Below, piece by piece: positions 1-7,178 of a stretch of 28,302 nucleotides of DNA; position 1 is the stretch's first letter, and every line of letters begins with the position of its first letter. Under the pieces are notes generated by a model. It was given only the letters and a program-made list of their open reading frames with translations, did not search any database and was not told where the DNA came from. Where the stretch lies: assembly GCA_050693875.1 (NCBI GenBank), contig JBOGWP010000093.1:1-28302 (forward strand). The letters are read 5' to 3'. This DNA comes from JBOGWP01 sp050693875 (GTDB taxonomy: Bacteria > Actinomycetota > CADDZG01 > JAHWKV01 > JBOGWP01). The translations under genes and the position numbers were made by a program.

Positions 1-32
1 GCCCTGCCGGCATAGAGGACTGCCGGCGAAGC

Positions 33-140
33 CTCGGCTCGCCGAGCGAGGCGAGGCGGGCCGACATTGAGGACCGCGGCCGGAGGCTCGGCTCGCCGAG
101 CGAGGCGAGGCGGGCCGACATTGAGGACCGCGGCCGGAGG
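33..140. repeat. Perfect tandem repeat, 2 x 54 bp
   Basis: Positions 33-86 and 87-140 are identical 54-base units in direct tandem. A degenerate partial copy of the unit's end appears at about 13-32. Each unit starts with a G+C-rich self-complementary segment (CTCGGC-TC-GCCGAG), so each copy could fold into a small hairpin. No coding role is apparent. Confidence 0.9.
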
Positions 141-445
141 CCGCCCCATGCCTCTCTGGCCTGTACGGGGAGCGAAGCGACCCGCTGGGCGTTCGTCCTG
201 CTTGCGGGATGGAAGCATGCGACCGCGGCGAAGGGTACGGCGCGCGGCAGCAGTTCCTCGGGTGGCTGGTCGAAGCGGGAGATCCGTGGCGCCGAGGGCG
301 CCTGACCCGCCTCGTCGTGGCCCGACTCGATGATCCCGGCGGGCCCCCGAACGGCCGCGCGCGAGGCGGCAAACCGGGTTGGGAGGGGATGGTCGGAGTG
401 GGATGATCCCGGACGGGGGGGCCCGGAGCGTGGAGAGGAGGAGGA
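141..445. other. Gene-less stretch upstream of the small amphipathic protein
   Basis: I find no convincing gene here. The open frames are low-complexity Arg/Gly/Ala translations without family resemblance. The only structure I see is an 11-base direct repeat GATGATCCCGG at 329-339 and 402-412, the second copy lying shortly before the ribosome binding site of the next gene. The upstream neighbour lies outside the window. Confidence 0.5.
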
Positions 446-628
446 ATGGGCGAAGGCTTTCTCGACAAGGCGAAGGATCTCGCCGACAAGGCCAAGGACG
501 TCGTTGGCGACCTGGCGGAAAAGGCCGAGCCCTTCGCCGAGAAGCTCAAGGACAAGGGGGAGGAGCTGGCGAGCAAGGCCAAGGGCATGCTCGGCAAGGA
601 GAAGGAGACGGAGGACGAGGAGGGGTAG
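446..628 (+). CDS. Small Lys/Ala-rich amphipathic helical protein (MT0933-like antitoxin or LEA-like)
   Basis: A 60-residue, highly charged protein of repeating Lys/Ala/Asp blocks (DKAKDLADKAKDVV, then EKAEPFAEKL and SKAKGML) ending in an acidic tail. It has no signal peptide, no cysteine and no tryptophan, and should be almost wholly helical. A strong GGAGAGGAGGAG ribosome binding site stands directly before the ATG, which supports translation. Short actinobacterial proteins of this composition are often annotated as MT0933/Rv0909-like antitoxins, but no toxin gene follows, so a chaperone-like or LEA-like stress role is equally possible. The assignment rests on composition only. A hairpin 16 bases after the stop suggests a single-gene transcript. 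Confidence 0.7.
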   Translation: MGEGFLDKAKDLADKAKDVVGDLAEKAEPFAEKLKDKGEELASKAKGMLGKEKETEDEEG

Positions 629-644
629 ACGCCTGAGTCGTGCC

Positions 645-665
645 GGGGCGGTGCCGCCTCGCCCC
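645..665 (+). terminator. G+C-rich hairpin after the small amphipathic protein
   Basis: GGGGCG (645-650) pairs with CGCCCC (660-665) across a nine-base loop, 16 bases after the stop codon. No U-tract follows, so it is a terminator-like hairpin rather than a classical intrinsic terminator. Confidence 0.4.
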
Positions 666-884
666 ACCCCCCGGCCTGCGGCCACATCCGGACTAGGGGC
701 GAGGTGCGTCCGGAGGTGTTTGAGCCGTCTCGCCTTTGAGCACACCTGTTGAGGTGGGAAGGCCTGCGGCGGGATTTTCCCACCCCTGCTCGAGCGTCGG
801 CGGACAGGTGCAGGTCTGGAGCGTTCGAGTTGGACGTGGTGCGGCATGAGAACGGTTGGTTCCCGTCGGAGGTGACGAGTGGGT
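666..884 (+). promoter_or_regulatory. Leader region with two mutually exclusive hairpins upstream of the DUF4332 gene
   Basis: No gene is seen here. CACCT (743-747) can pair with AGGTG (752-756), or GGTGGGAA (753-760) can pair perfectly with TTCCCACC (777-784) over a 16-base loop. The two structures share bases 753-756, so only one can form at a time. The ribosome binding site GGAGGTGA of the next gene lies at 868-875. No known riboswitch consensus was recognised. Confidence 0.35.
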
Positions 885-1091
885 ATGGAGAACGATCTGT
901 ACAAGGGGATTGGGCCCAAGCACACGGAGATGCTCGAAAAGATCGGCGTCGACTCGATCAAGGAATTGCGACACCGCAATGCCGCCTCCCTCGTGGACAT
1001 GATCCAGACTCGTCACGGGAACGTCGTGGGGCTGTCCCAGGCGCAGGTTCAGGATTGGATCGATCAGGCCAAGGCCTGGAGCGAGGAATAG
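885..1091 (+). CDS. DUF4332-type helix-hairpin-helix protein
   Basis: A 68-residue protein opening MENDLYKGIGPKHTEML followed by KIGVDSIKEL. This is the tandem helix-hairpin-helix pattern of the DUF4332 family, in which a 'GIGP...L...GI.s..eL' motif is repeated. The related fold in DNA polymerases and ComEA binds DNA without sequence specificity, so non-specific nucleic-acid binding is an inference. The ATG at 885 lies nine bases after GGAGGTGA (868-875), whereas the in-frame GTG at 879 would leave only three bases, so 885 is preferred. The protein is soluble and has no signal peptide. Its nearest neighbours share no evident pathway, so it is probably monocistronic. Confidence 0.8.
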   Translation: MENDLYKGIGPKHTEMLEKIGVDSIKELRHRNAASLVDMIQTRHGNVVGLSQAQVQDWIDQAKAWSEE

Positions 1092-1130
1092 TCGCCGGGT
1101 TGCCGGCACTCTTCGACCACACACCAGGCC

Positions 1131-1184
1131 GGACGGCCTGAGCCGTCCCGTCCGAAGGGGTCGTGCGGACATCGGTGTGTCCGC
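1131..1184. terminator. Two hairpins between convergent genes
   Basis: GGACGG (1131-1136) pairs with CCGTCC (1143-1148), and GCGGACA (1165-1171) pairs with TGTCCGC (1178-1184). Both lie between the stop of the DUF4332 gene and the stop of the converging metallophosphatase gene, so they are placed to act as a bidirectional terminator. No T-tract is evident. Confidence 0.45.
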
Positions 1185-1258
1185 CGGCCCAATTGATGTG
1201 CACCGCGCCGGGCCTCCTGGCGCCGCACTCCGGCGGGCGGGCTGCCGGGAGGTGCGGC

Positions 1259-2929
1259 CTATCCCTCGAACAATCCCGGCAGCAGCACGTTCGGGTCGAT
1301 CCCAACGATCGGGGCGGCGGCGGCGGGCGCGGCAACAGCGCCGTGGCACGTCCCCGAACCACCGTCGGTGAACGTCTCCCCCGCCTCCGGCACGAAACTC
1401 CACTCGTAGCTGCCCGGGCGCAGCGTCAGCATCAGGACGCCGAACGTCCGGTCGTTCACGACCTCGCTGTTGCGCACCCGTGCGCCGACGGGGTAGTGGC
1501 TCTTGCCCCCGGTGCCGACCGTGAACTGCCGGATCCCGTTGGCCGGGTCGGGGCGCTGGGCCGGGTCCTGCGGGGCGAATCGCTCATAGAGGTGCTCGTG
1601 ACCGTTCAGCACGATCTCCACCCCGTTGTCGTACAGGAGCCGCCAGAACGCGTCGTAGCTGCCGTCACTCCCATGCTGCGTCCCCGACGAGAACCGCGGG
1701 TGGTGCCAGTAGGCGAGCGTGCATTGGTTCGGGTGGGCGGCGAGGTTCCCCTTCAGCCACTCGTATTGCGGGTTGCCCGGCCAGCACCCGCGAACCTCGA
1801 TGCAGTTCGAGTTGAGGGCGATCAGATGCCAGCCTCCGACGTCGAAGCTGTACCAGCCCTCCCCGCCCACCCCGGCGGCGCTGCCGAAGTAGCCGTAATA
1901 GCCCGCCGCTCCCGCGGTGCGGTATTCGTGATTGCCCGGGGCCGGATGGGTGATGCTCTTCACTCGGCCCCATGACGAGGCGTACGAGCCGGTGAACTGG
2001 GCCGTGGTGCCGCTGTCGTACTGGGCGTCCCCGAGCGTCAGCACCGCCGCAAGGTCGCGGCGAGAGGTCAGGATGTCGGATGTTTGACGCTGGTGGCACG
2101 CGGTGGGGCTGGGCCGGTTGCCCGGTGCGCAGGCGATGTCGCCGGCTGCGGCGATGACCGCCCCTCCCGTAGGCGGCGGGGGCGGCGGTGGGGGTTGGGT
2201 CGGCGTCGGAGACTGGGTCGGGCTCGGCGACTGCGTGGGGGAGGGGGAGGCGGTCTCGGAGGGTGAGGCCGACGGGGTCGGCGTGGGCAGGTCGGTGGGC
2301 TCCGGGGTGGGGGTCTCCGAAGGAGACGGTGTGGGCTGCGGGTCTCCCATCTCGATCTGCAGTTGCGGAGCCAGCGCAGGGACCGACTCCCTCGAAGTGA
2401 AGGAGAGCTGTCCGAGCGAGGTGGTCGTGATCGCGAAGGAGATGGGCTCCTGGCCGGTGACGAGCGCGGTGACGTCGGCAAGGGCCCAGGTGAAGGCTGC
2501 GAACGGAGCCGAGCGGGCCACCGGGATTGCGGCAACGTACGGGGCGTAGGCGAACGCGACCTGCTGCTCGTCCCACTGGTTCGAGGTGGCGCGGACCTCG
2601 TATCCGACATCCGCCGAGGTCAGCGCGAACAGGCGCAAGGTTGCTCGTGTGACCGGCGCTGGGAGTCGTTCCACGTTGAAGCGAACGTAGGCACGCTCGT
2701 GGGGGGCAGCGCTGATGGTCAGCTCTTCGTCGGCACCCCCGGGCGTGAAGGGCTCGGCACTCGACAGGTGGGTGTCGGCGGCCGCAGAGAGGACGAGAGT
2801 CCCGCTGACGGCCCGCACGGGGGTGAGCGCCAGCGCCATCGGAAGAAGGTTCGCCACCGCGACGGCCAACAGGAGTCTGCGCCGCAAGGGCGGCGGCTTG
2901 ACGCGGTGGCGGGGTCGGTATGGGTGCAC
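1259..2929 (-). CDS. Secreted calcineurin-like metallophosphatase with DNRLRE-like domain and Pro/Thr/Ser linker
   Basis: A 556-residue exported protein. Residues 1-40 form a signal sequence (basic start, hydrophobic core, cleavage near PVRA). Residues 43-195 resemble the DNRLRE-type beta-sandwich found on extracellular proteins. Residues 198-254 are a low-complexity Ser/Pro/Thr linker ending in a proline run. Residues 258-530 are a calcineurin-like phosphoesterase with its dinuclear metal motifs: D264 in GDIA, D301 in GDAQY, N333-H334 in GNHE, H409-H410, and H444/H446 in NGHEH. The pattern is closest to acid (purple-type) phosphatases acting on phosphomonoesters; the substrate is unknown. 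The GTG start is preceded by GAGGGAG about five bases upstream. The linker implies display outside the cell or in the wall. Confidence 0.88.
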   Translation of the reverse strand: MHPYRPRHRVKPPPLRRRLLLAVAVANLLPMALALTPVRAVSGTLVLSAAADTHLSSAEPFTPGGADEELTISAAPHERAYVRFNVERLPAPVTRATLRLFALTSADVGYEVRATSNQWDEQQVAFAYAPYVAAIPVARSAPFAAFTWALADVTALVTGQEPISFAITTTSLGQLSFTSRESVPALAPQLQIEMGDPQPTPSPSETPTPEPTDLPTPTPSASPSETASPSPTQSPSPTQSPTPTQPPPPPPPPTGGAVIAAAGDIACAPGNRPSPTACHQRQTSDILTSRRDLAAVLTLGDAQYDSGTTAQFTGSYASSWGRVKSITHPAPGNHEYRTAGAAGYYGYFGSAAGVGGEGWYSFDVGGWHLIALNSNCIEVRGCWPGNPQYEWLKGNLAAHPNQCTLAYWHHPRFSSGTQHGSDGSYDAFWRLLYDNGVEIVLNGHEHLYERFAPQDPAQRPDPANGIRQFTVGTGGKSHYPVGARVRNSEVVNDRTFGVLMLTLRPGSYEWSFVPEAGETFTDGGSGTCHGAVAAPAAAAPIVGIDPNVLLPGLFEG

Positions 2930-3000
2930 CTCGACTCCCTCGGCCTAGGAGGAAGGGAATTGTCGCGCCAATTGTGGCGAAAGATCAATAGGGTTACCGA
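2930..3000 (-). promoter_or_regulatory. Candidate promoter and palindrome upstream of the metallophosphatase
   Basis: On the minus strand TTGATC and GACAAT, 18 bases apart, resemble -35 and -10 elements (four of six matches each). A perfect palindrome CGCCA-ATTG-TGGCG (2966-2979) lies between them and could be an operator. A transcription start has not been shown. Confidence 0.3.
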
Positions 3001-3105
3001 TTGTTTCGGTTGGTACAGCCGAGACAGCTGTTGAAATAGAGAGTGGTTGGAGTGACGCGAGGGGCGTCGCCCGCAGCTTCGGTCCCTGCTCAGAGCCCTG
3101 TCAAC

Positions 3106-3133
3106 GGTCCGATCCGGCAAAGATGCCCGGACC
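3106..3133 (-). terminator. Hairpin downstream of the fatty acid synthesis operon
   Basis: GGTCCG (3106-3111) pairs with CGGACC (3128-3133), and a competing inner TCCGG/CCGGA pairing is also possible. It lies about 70 bases past the acpS stop codon and may end the operon. No U-tract is seen. The rest of 3001-3202 holds no recognisable gene. Confidence 0.35.
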
Positions 3134-3202
3134 TCCCTATTCGTGGCTCGACAGCATGCGAGCGGGTTGAGGACGCGTCAAATGGATCGAACCCAGCAGG
3201 GG

Positions 3203-3562
3203 TTATGGGTCGGCTACGAGCACCTGCGCGACCGCGAACCCTCCGTCGTGGGCCAGCGAGACCGCCACCTCGGCCCCCGACGCCAGCTCCGCGGCCCGCC
3301 CGGACAGCAGCAAGGCCGGCCGTTCTCCCTCCGAGCCCACCTCGACGTCGTGCCAGCCGATCTGGGGCCAGCCCGTGCCGAGGGCCTTCATGGTGGCCTC
3401 TTTCGCAGCAAAGCGAGCCGCGAGGTGCTGGCCCGGGTCGGCGCGCTCTGCTGCGTAGGCGCGCTCGCCTGCAGTGAACAGGCGATCGGCGAGCCTCGGC
3501 CAGCGAGCCAGCGCGGCGTCGAGACGAGCGATCTCGACCAGATCGATGCCGATGCGGATCAT
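3203..3562 (-). CDS. acpS: Holo-[acyl-carrier-protein] synthase
   Basis: A 119-residue AcpS-type 4'-phosphopantetheinyl transferase. It moves the phosphopantetheine arm of CoA to the conserved serine of acyl carrier protein. Family signatures are present: GIDLVEI at the N terminus with the Mg2+-binding Asp7, FAAKEA with Lys54 and Glu55, and SLAHD near the C terminus. The length is normal for the trimeric AcpS family. The ATG start gives the expected MIRIGIDLVE opening. It is the last gene of the fatty acid operon, 37 bases after fabF, so its substrate (the ACP encoded two genes upstream) is made from the same transcript. Confidence 0.95.
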   Translation of the reverse strand: MIRIGIDLVEIARLDAALARWPRLADRLFTAGERAYAAERADPGQHLAARFAAKEATMKALGTGWPQIGWHDVEVGSEGERPALLLSGRAAELASGAEVAVSLAHDGGFAVAQVLVADP

Positions 3563-3599
3563 CGAGCGCCGTGCCCTCCAGTCGGGGCCGGCTCCGTGG

Positions 3600-4838
3600 C
3601 TAGCCCACCCTCCCGAACGCGATCGACACGTTGTGCCCGCCGAACCCGAACGAGTTGGAGATCGCCGTGTCGATCGGGGCCTCGCGGGCTTCGTTCGGGA
3701 CGACGTCGAGGTCGCAGGCCGGATCAGGGTTCTCGTAGTTGATGGTGGGGGGCAGCACCTGGTTCGCGAGGGCGAGCACGGTCGCGGCCGCCTCCGTCGT
3801 CCCGGCGGCTCCGAGCATGTGTCCGGTCATCGACTTCGTCGACGAGGTCGGCGGGGGATCGTCCCCGAAGACCTTGCGGATCGCCTTCGCCTCGGAGGCG
3901 TCGCCGAGCTCGGTCGAGGTTCCGTGGGCGTTGATGTAGCCCACCTGCGAAGGATCGACGCCGGCGTCGGCCAGCGCCCCCGTCATCGCTGCGGTCGCGC
4001 CGGCCCCGTCCGGCTCCGGTGCCACGAGATGGTAGGCGTCGGAGGACAGGCCGTAGCCGAGCACCTCGGCCAGGATTCGGGCTCCGCGCTGCTCGGCCAG
4101 ATCCATCCGCTCCAGGACCAGCACGGTGGCCCCCTCGGCCACGACGAAGCCGTCCCGCTCGGCGTCGAACGGCCGGGAGGCGCGCTCGGGCTCGTCGTTG
4201 CGGGTCGACAGCGCTCGGGCCGAGCAGAAGCCGGCCACACCGAGGGGTGTGATCACGGCCTCGGCCCCACCGGCCAGCACGACGTCGGCGCGCCGGGTCC
4301 GCAGGTAGTCGATCGAGCGGGCGAGCGCATGGCCACTGGCGGCACACGCGGTCACGGTGCATTCGTTGGGCCCGTTGAAACCGAGCTCGATGCCGAGCTG
4401 TCCCGCGGCCGAGTTCGGCATCATCATCGCGATGAGCGAGGGGCTCACCCGGCGGGGGCCGCGCTCGAGCAGCACCTTGTGCTCCTGCTCCCAGGTGCCG
4501 AGGCCTCCGATCCCCGATCCGACGACGATGCCGACCCTGCTCGGGTTGAGATCCGAGGGCTCGAGGCCGGCGTCGGCCAGCGCAAGCTTGGCTGCCGCGT
4601 AGGCGAACTGCGCGTAGCGGTCCATGCGCCGGGCTCGTCGGGGCTCGATGTACGCCTCGACGTCGAAGTCGGTGATCTGCCCCGCGATCCTGGACGGAAA
4701 CGCCGAGGCGTCGAAGAGCGTCAGCGGGCCGATGCCGCTCCGCCCGTTGCGCAGCGCGTCCCAGAACGGGTCGGCGCCCACTCCGATCGGGGTCACCGGC
4801 CCGATGCCGGTGACGGCGATCCTGACCTCGTCAGGCAC
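3600..4838 (-). CDS. fabF: 3-oxoacyl-[ACP] synthase II (beta-ketoacyl-ACP synthase, FabF)
   Basis: A 412-residue cytoplasmic thiolase-fold condensing enzyme. It elongates acyl-ACP with malonyl-ACP in type II fatty acid synthesis. The Cys-His-His triad is visible: C165 in VTACAASG, H305 in NAHGTSTELGD, and H340 in KSMTGHMLGAAG with the supporting K335. The C terminus NSFGFGGHN is typical of KAS I/II, and the length is standard. The GTG start at 4838 overlaps the acpP stop by eight bases, so translational coupling to its own carrier protein is likely. No residue of the active site is missing. Confidence 0.96.
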   Translation of the reverse strand: MPDEVRIAVTGIGPVTPIGVGADPFWDALRNGRSGIGPLTLFDASAFPSRIAGQITDFDVEAYIEPRRARRMDRYAQFAYAAAKLALADAGLEPSDLNPSRVGIVVGSGIGGLGTWEQEHKVLLERGPRRVSPSLIAMMMPNSAAGQLGIELGFNGPNECTVTACAASGHALARSIDYLRTRRADVVLAGGAEAVITPLGVAGFCSARALSTRNDEPERASRPFDAERDGFVVAEGATVLVLERMDLAEQRGARILAEVLGYGLSSDAYHLVAPEPDGAGATAAMTGALADAGVDPSQVGYINAHGTSTELGDASEAKAIRKVFGDDPPPTSSTKSMTGHMLGAAGTTEAAATVLALANQVLPPTINYENPDPACDLDVVPNEAREAPIDTAISNSFGFGGHNVSIAFGRVG

Positions 4839-5085
4839 TCGCCGCCACCTTCTCGGAGAGCAGGTCCACTGCCTCGCCGACGGTCGTGACGTTCTCGAGC
4901 TCCTTGTCGGACACCTCGACCGAGAAGCGCTCCTCGATCGCCATCACGGCGCTCATGAGGTCGATGGAGTCCAGCCCGAGGTCGTCGAACAGGTTGGCGT
5001 CGGACTTGATCTTGTCCTCCTCCACCTTGAGCCGCGTGGTGAGAACCTCCTTCAGCGCCTCGAAGATCTCTTCGCTTGATGCCAT
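4831..5085 (-). CDS. acpP: Acyl carrier protein
   Basis: An 84-residue acidic four-helix carrier protein. The phosphopantetheine attachment site is S40 in GLDSIDLMSAV, the classic DSxDL motif of fatty acid ACPs. The ATG at 5085 is preceded by GGGAGGAG about six bases upstream. An in-frame upstream extension to 5115 is possible, but it would put ten extra residues before the normal ACP start and bypass this site. It lies between fabG and fabF, and its product is the substrate of AcpS encoded at the operon end and the shuttle for FabD, FabH, FabG and FabF. Confidence 0.95.
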   Translation of the reverse strand: MASSEEIFEALKEVLTTRLKVEEDKIKSDANLFDDLGLDSIDLMSAVMAIEERFSVEVSDKELENVTTVGEAVDLLSEKVAASA

Positions 5086-5121
5086 GTCATCTCCTCCCTT
5101 CGTTGTCCCGCCCAACTGGTG

Positions 5122-5844
5122 CTACGACAACCCTCCGTCGACCGCGATCACCTGCCCCGTCAGGTACGAGGCCCGCGCGCAGAAGCGCACCGCCTCGGCC
5201 ACCTCGTCGGCGTCGCCCGGCCGGCCCATCGGCACACGGTCGAGCAAGGCGGCACGGGCGGACTCGGATACGTCGGCCGTGAGCGCCGTATCGACGAGGC
5301 CCGGAGCGATGACGTTCGCGGTCACCCCTTTCCGGGCCACCTCGCGCGCCAGCGACTTCGTGAAGCCGATGAGGCCCGCCTTGGCGGCGGCGTAGTTGGT
5401 CTGGCCGGCGTTGCCCACCACGCCGGCGATCGAGCCGATCGTGATCACCCGCCCCCACCTGCCGGCGAGCATGCCGGGAAGGGCGCGCTTGGTGCATCGG
5501 AAGACCCCCGTGAGATCGACCTCGATCACCTCCGCCCACTCGTCCTCCCGCATCCGCATCAGGAGGCCGTCGCGGCGAACCCCGGCGTTGTTCACGAGGA
5601 TCTCCACCCGCCCGATGCTCCGCTCGACCTCGTCGAAGGCGGCCGCTACGCTCTCGGCGTCGGCGATGTCGATGTGGACGATCTCGGCCCCCGGACAGGC
5701 GGCCTTCGTCTCGAGCGCACCGTCCTTGTTGTTGCGGAACCCGATCGCGATCCGCGCCCCCTCCTCGGCCAGCACCCGGGCCGCGGCACGGCCGATCCCC
5801 CGGCTGGCGCCGGTGACCAGCGCCACCCTTCCCTCGAGGCTCAC
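5122..5844 (-). CDS. fabG: 3-oxoacyl-[ACP] reductase (FabG, short-chain dehydrogenase)
   Basis: A 240-residue Rossmann-fold NADPH-dependent reductase, which reduces 3-ketoacyl-ACP to 3-hydroxyacyl-ACP. The cofactor motif TGASRGIG (residues 11-18), NNAG (85-88) and the catalytic S138, Y151 and K155 (YAAAK) are all present. The fourth member of the usual SDR tetrad, Asn near position 110 (typically in VNLTG), reads Asp110 here (VDLTG). The C terminus GQVIAVDGG is typical. The GTG start at 5844 overlaps the fabH stop in a GTGA junction, and this start gives the expected MSLEGRVALVTG opening, although the open frame extends upstream within fabH. Other SDR substrates are possible in principle, but the operon position supports FabG. 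Confidence 0.93.
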   Translation of the reverse strand: MSLEGRVALVTGASRGIGRAAARVLAEEGARIAIGFRNNKDGALETKAACPGAEIVHIDIADAESVAAAFDEVERSIGRVEILVNNAGVRRDGLLMRMREDEWAEVIEVDLTGVFRCTKRALPGMLAGRWGRVITIGSIAGVVGNAGQTNYAAAKAGLIGFTKSLAREVARKGVTANVIAPGLVDTALTADVSESARAALLDRVPMGRPGDADEVAEAVRFCARASYLTGQVIAVDGGLS

Positions 5845-6860
5845 GTGACGACCGGCACCTGGGGCTTCGCGGCCGCGGCAAGGGCAGGCGTCGGGTAGGG
5901 GAGCGTCCACGGAACCACCGCGCCTGCGTAGGTGTACCCCGCTCCGAACGCGATCAGCAACAGGCGGTCGCCCGGCTTCAGCCGGCCGGTCTCCCACGCC
6001 TCGTGCATCCCGATGGGGATCGAGGCTGCCGATGTGTTCCCGTAGCGATCGATGTTGAGATAGATCTTCTCCTGGGGGACGCCGAGGTGGGCGGCGGTCT
6101 CGTCGATGATCCGCTTATTGGCCTGGTGGGCGATCAGCAGGTCGAACCCGTCCGCGCCCAGGCGGACGCCGAGGGCGGTCATCTGCCGGACCGCGCTGCG
6201 GTAGACCTCGCGCCCCTGCATGTGGATCGTGTGCAGTCGCTGGTCGACCGTCTCGTGCGTCGCAGGCCGCCGCGCCCCGCCGGCGGGAATCAGCACCTTG
6301 TCTTCCCCACTCCCGTCGGCCCGCAGGTCGAAGGTCATCGGCGTGGCGCTCTCGTCGGCCTCGAGCATCACGGCGCCCGCGCCGTCGCCGAACAGGGGGG
6401 CTGTGATGGGGTCGTCGAGGTTGGTGAAGCGCGAGAGCACGTCGACCCCCACGACGAGCACTCGGCCGGCGCCTCCTCCACGGGTCAAGCCGGCTCCGAC
6501 CGCCAGGGAGTAAATAAAGCCGGAGCAGGCAGCGCCGAGGTCGAAGGCGCCGGCGGAATGCGCGCCGATCGCCTGCTGGATCACGGTTGCCGTCGAAGGA
6601 AAGACGTAGTCGGAGGTGCAGGTGCCGACGATGAGGACGTCGACCTCGTCGGCGGTTCGGCCGGCACAGGCCAGCGCCGCCTCAGCGGCTCGGGCCCCGA
6701 GGGTGGAGGTCGATTCGTCGGGACCGACATGGCGACGCTCGCGGATCCCCGTCCGGACCTCGATCCACGCCGGATCGACACCCAGTCGCTGGGCGATCTC
6801 GTCGTTGGTGACGACACGGTCGGGGACCGCAATGCCGATCCCCGTGATCTTGACGCTCAT
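5841..6860 (-). CDS. fabH: 3-oxoacyl-[ACP] synthase III (FabH)
   Basis: A 339-residue initiating condensing enzyme. It joins an acyl-CoA primer to malonyl-ACP to begin fatty acid synthesis. The FabH triad is complete: C112 in GAACSGFIY, H245 in AHQANKRI and N275 in YGNTSAAS. The opening MSVKITGIGIAVPD is canonical. A 20-residue Ala/Pro tail extends past the usual end. The ATG stands directly after AAGAGG with almost no spacer, so initiation may depend on coupling to the upstream lipoyl-like gene 15 bases away. Primer choice (acetyl-CoA or branched acyl-CoA) cannot be read from the sequence. Confidence 0.95.
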   Translation of the reverse strand: MSVKITGIGIAVPDRVVTNDEIAQRLGVDPAWIEVRTGIRERRHVGPDESTSTLGARAAEAALACAGRTADEVDVLIVGTCTSDYVFPSTATVIQQAIGAHSAGAFDLGAACSGFIYSLAVGAGLTRGGGAGRVLVVGVDVLSRFTNLDDPITAPLFGDGAGAVMLEADESATPMTFDLRADGSGEDKVLIPAGGARRPATHETVDQRLHTIHMQGREVYRSAVRQMTALGVRLGADGFDLLIAHQANKRIIDETAAHLGVPQEKIYLNIDRYGNTSAASIPIGMHEAWETGRLKPGDRLLLIAFGAGYTYAGAVVPWTLPYPTPALAAAAKPQVPVVT

Positions 6861-6864
6861 CCTC

Positions 6865-6886
6865 TTACAGCCGGCTTACAGCCGGC
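6865..6886 (-). repeat. 11-bp tandem duplication at the lipoyl-like/fabH junction
   Basis: TTACAGCCGGC occurs twice in direct tandem (6865-6875 and 6876-6886). On the coding strand each copy carries TAA; the upstream one is the stop codon of the lipoyl-like gene. The other copy adds 11 bases directly in front of the fabH start, including part of its AAGAGG. Confidence 0.85.
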
Positions 6887-7178
6887 GCAGCCACAGCACG
6901 GGCTCGGACGCCCGTACCGGTGATCCGTTCGCGAGCAGGAACCCCATCACCCAGCCGGCGAAAGGCGAGTGAACGGGGACGACGTCGCCTCCGGGTCGGA
7001 CAACGCTGGCCACGACCTGCCCCTCGAGGACGTACTCACCCTCCGATGCGTCGCGGTCGCGCACGAGCCGCCCCCGCGCCGGGGCCACGACCAGCCGCTC
7101 GTCAACGGACAGCGTCTCCCCCGCCATGGCCTCCGAAATCGAATCTGCCCAGGTCTCCTGGTCAGTCCACTGAATCAT
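6876..7178 (-). CDS. Biotinyl/lipoyl-like domain protein without an attachment lysine, in the fatty acid operon
   Basis: A 100-residue protein. Residues 28-97 follow the biotinyl/lipoyl 'hammerhead' pattern in two half-motifs: VVAPARGRLVR...GEYVLEGQVVASV, then VHSPFAGWVMGFLLANGSPVRASEPVLWL, the usual 'aP..G.v......G..V..g..l..i'. In biotin carriers the hairpin between the halves holds the EAMKM-type lysine. Here the hairpin reads RPGGDVVPV, and the whole protein contains no lysine, so it cannot be biotinylated or lipoylated at lysine. The ATG overlaps the fabD stop (ATGA) and fabH begins 15 bases after its stop. A structural or regulatory partner of the FAS or acetyl-CoA carboxylase proteins is plausible, but the function is unknown. 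Confidence 0.75.
   Translation of the reverse strand: MIQWTDQETWADSISEAMAGETLSVDERLVVAPARGRLVRDRDASEGEYVLEGQVVASVVRPGGDVVPVHSPFAGWVMGFLLANGSPVRASEPVLWLRRL

Noticed and set aside
67..406. Overlapping short open frames in the first 400 bases
   Set aside because: They are translations of the tandem repeat and G+C-rich sequence, without ribosome binding sites or recognisable domains.
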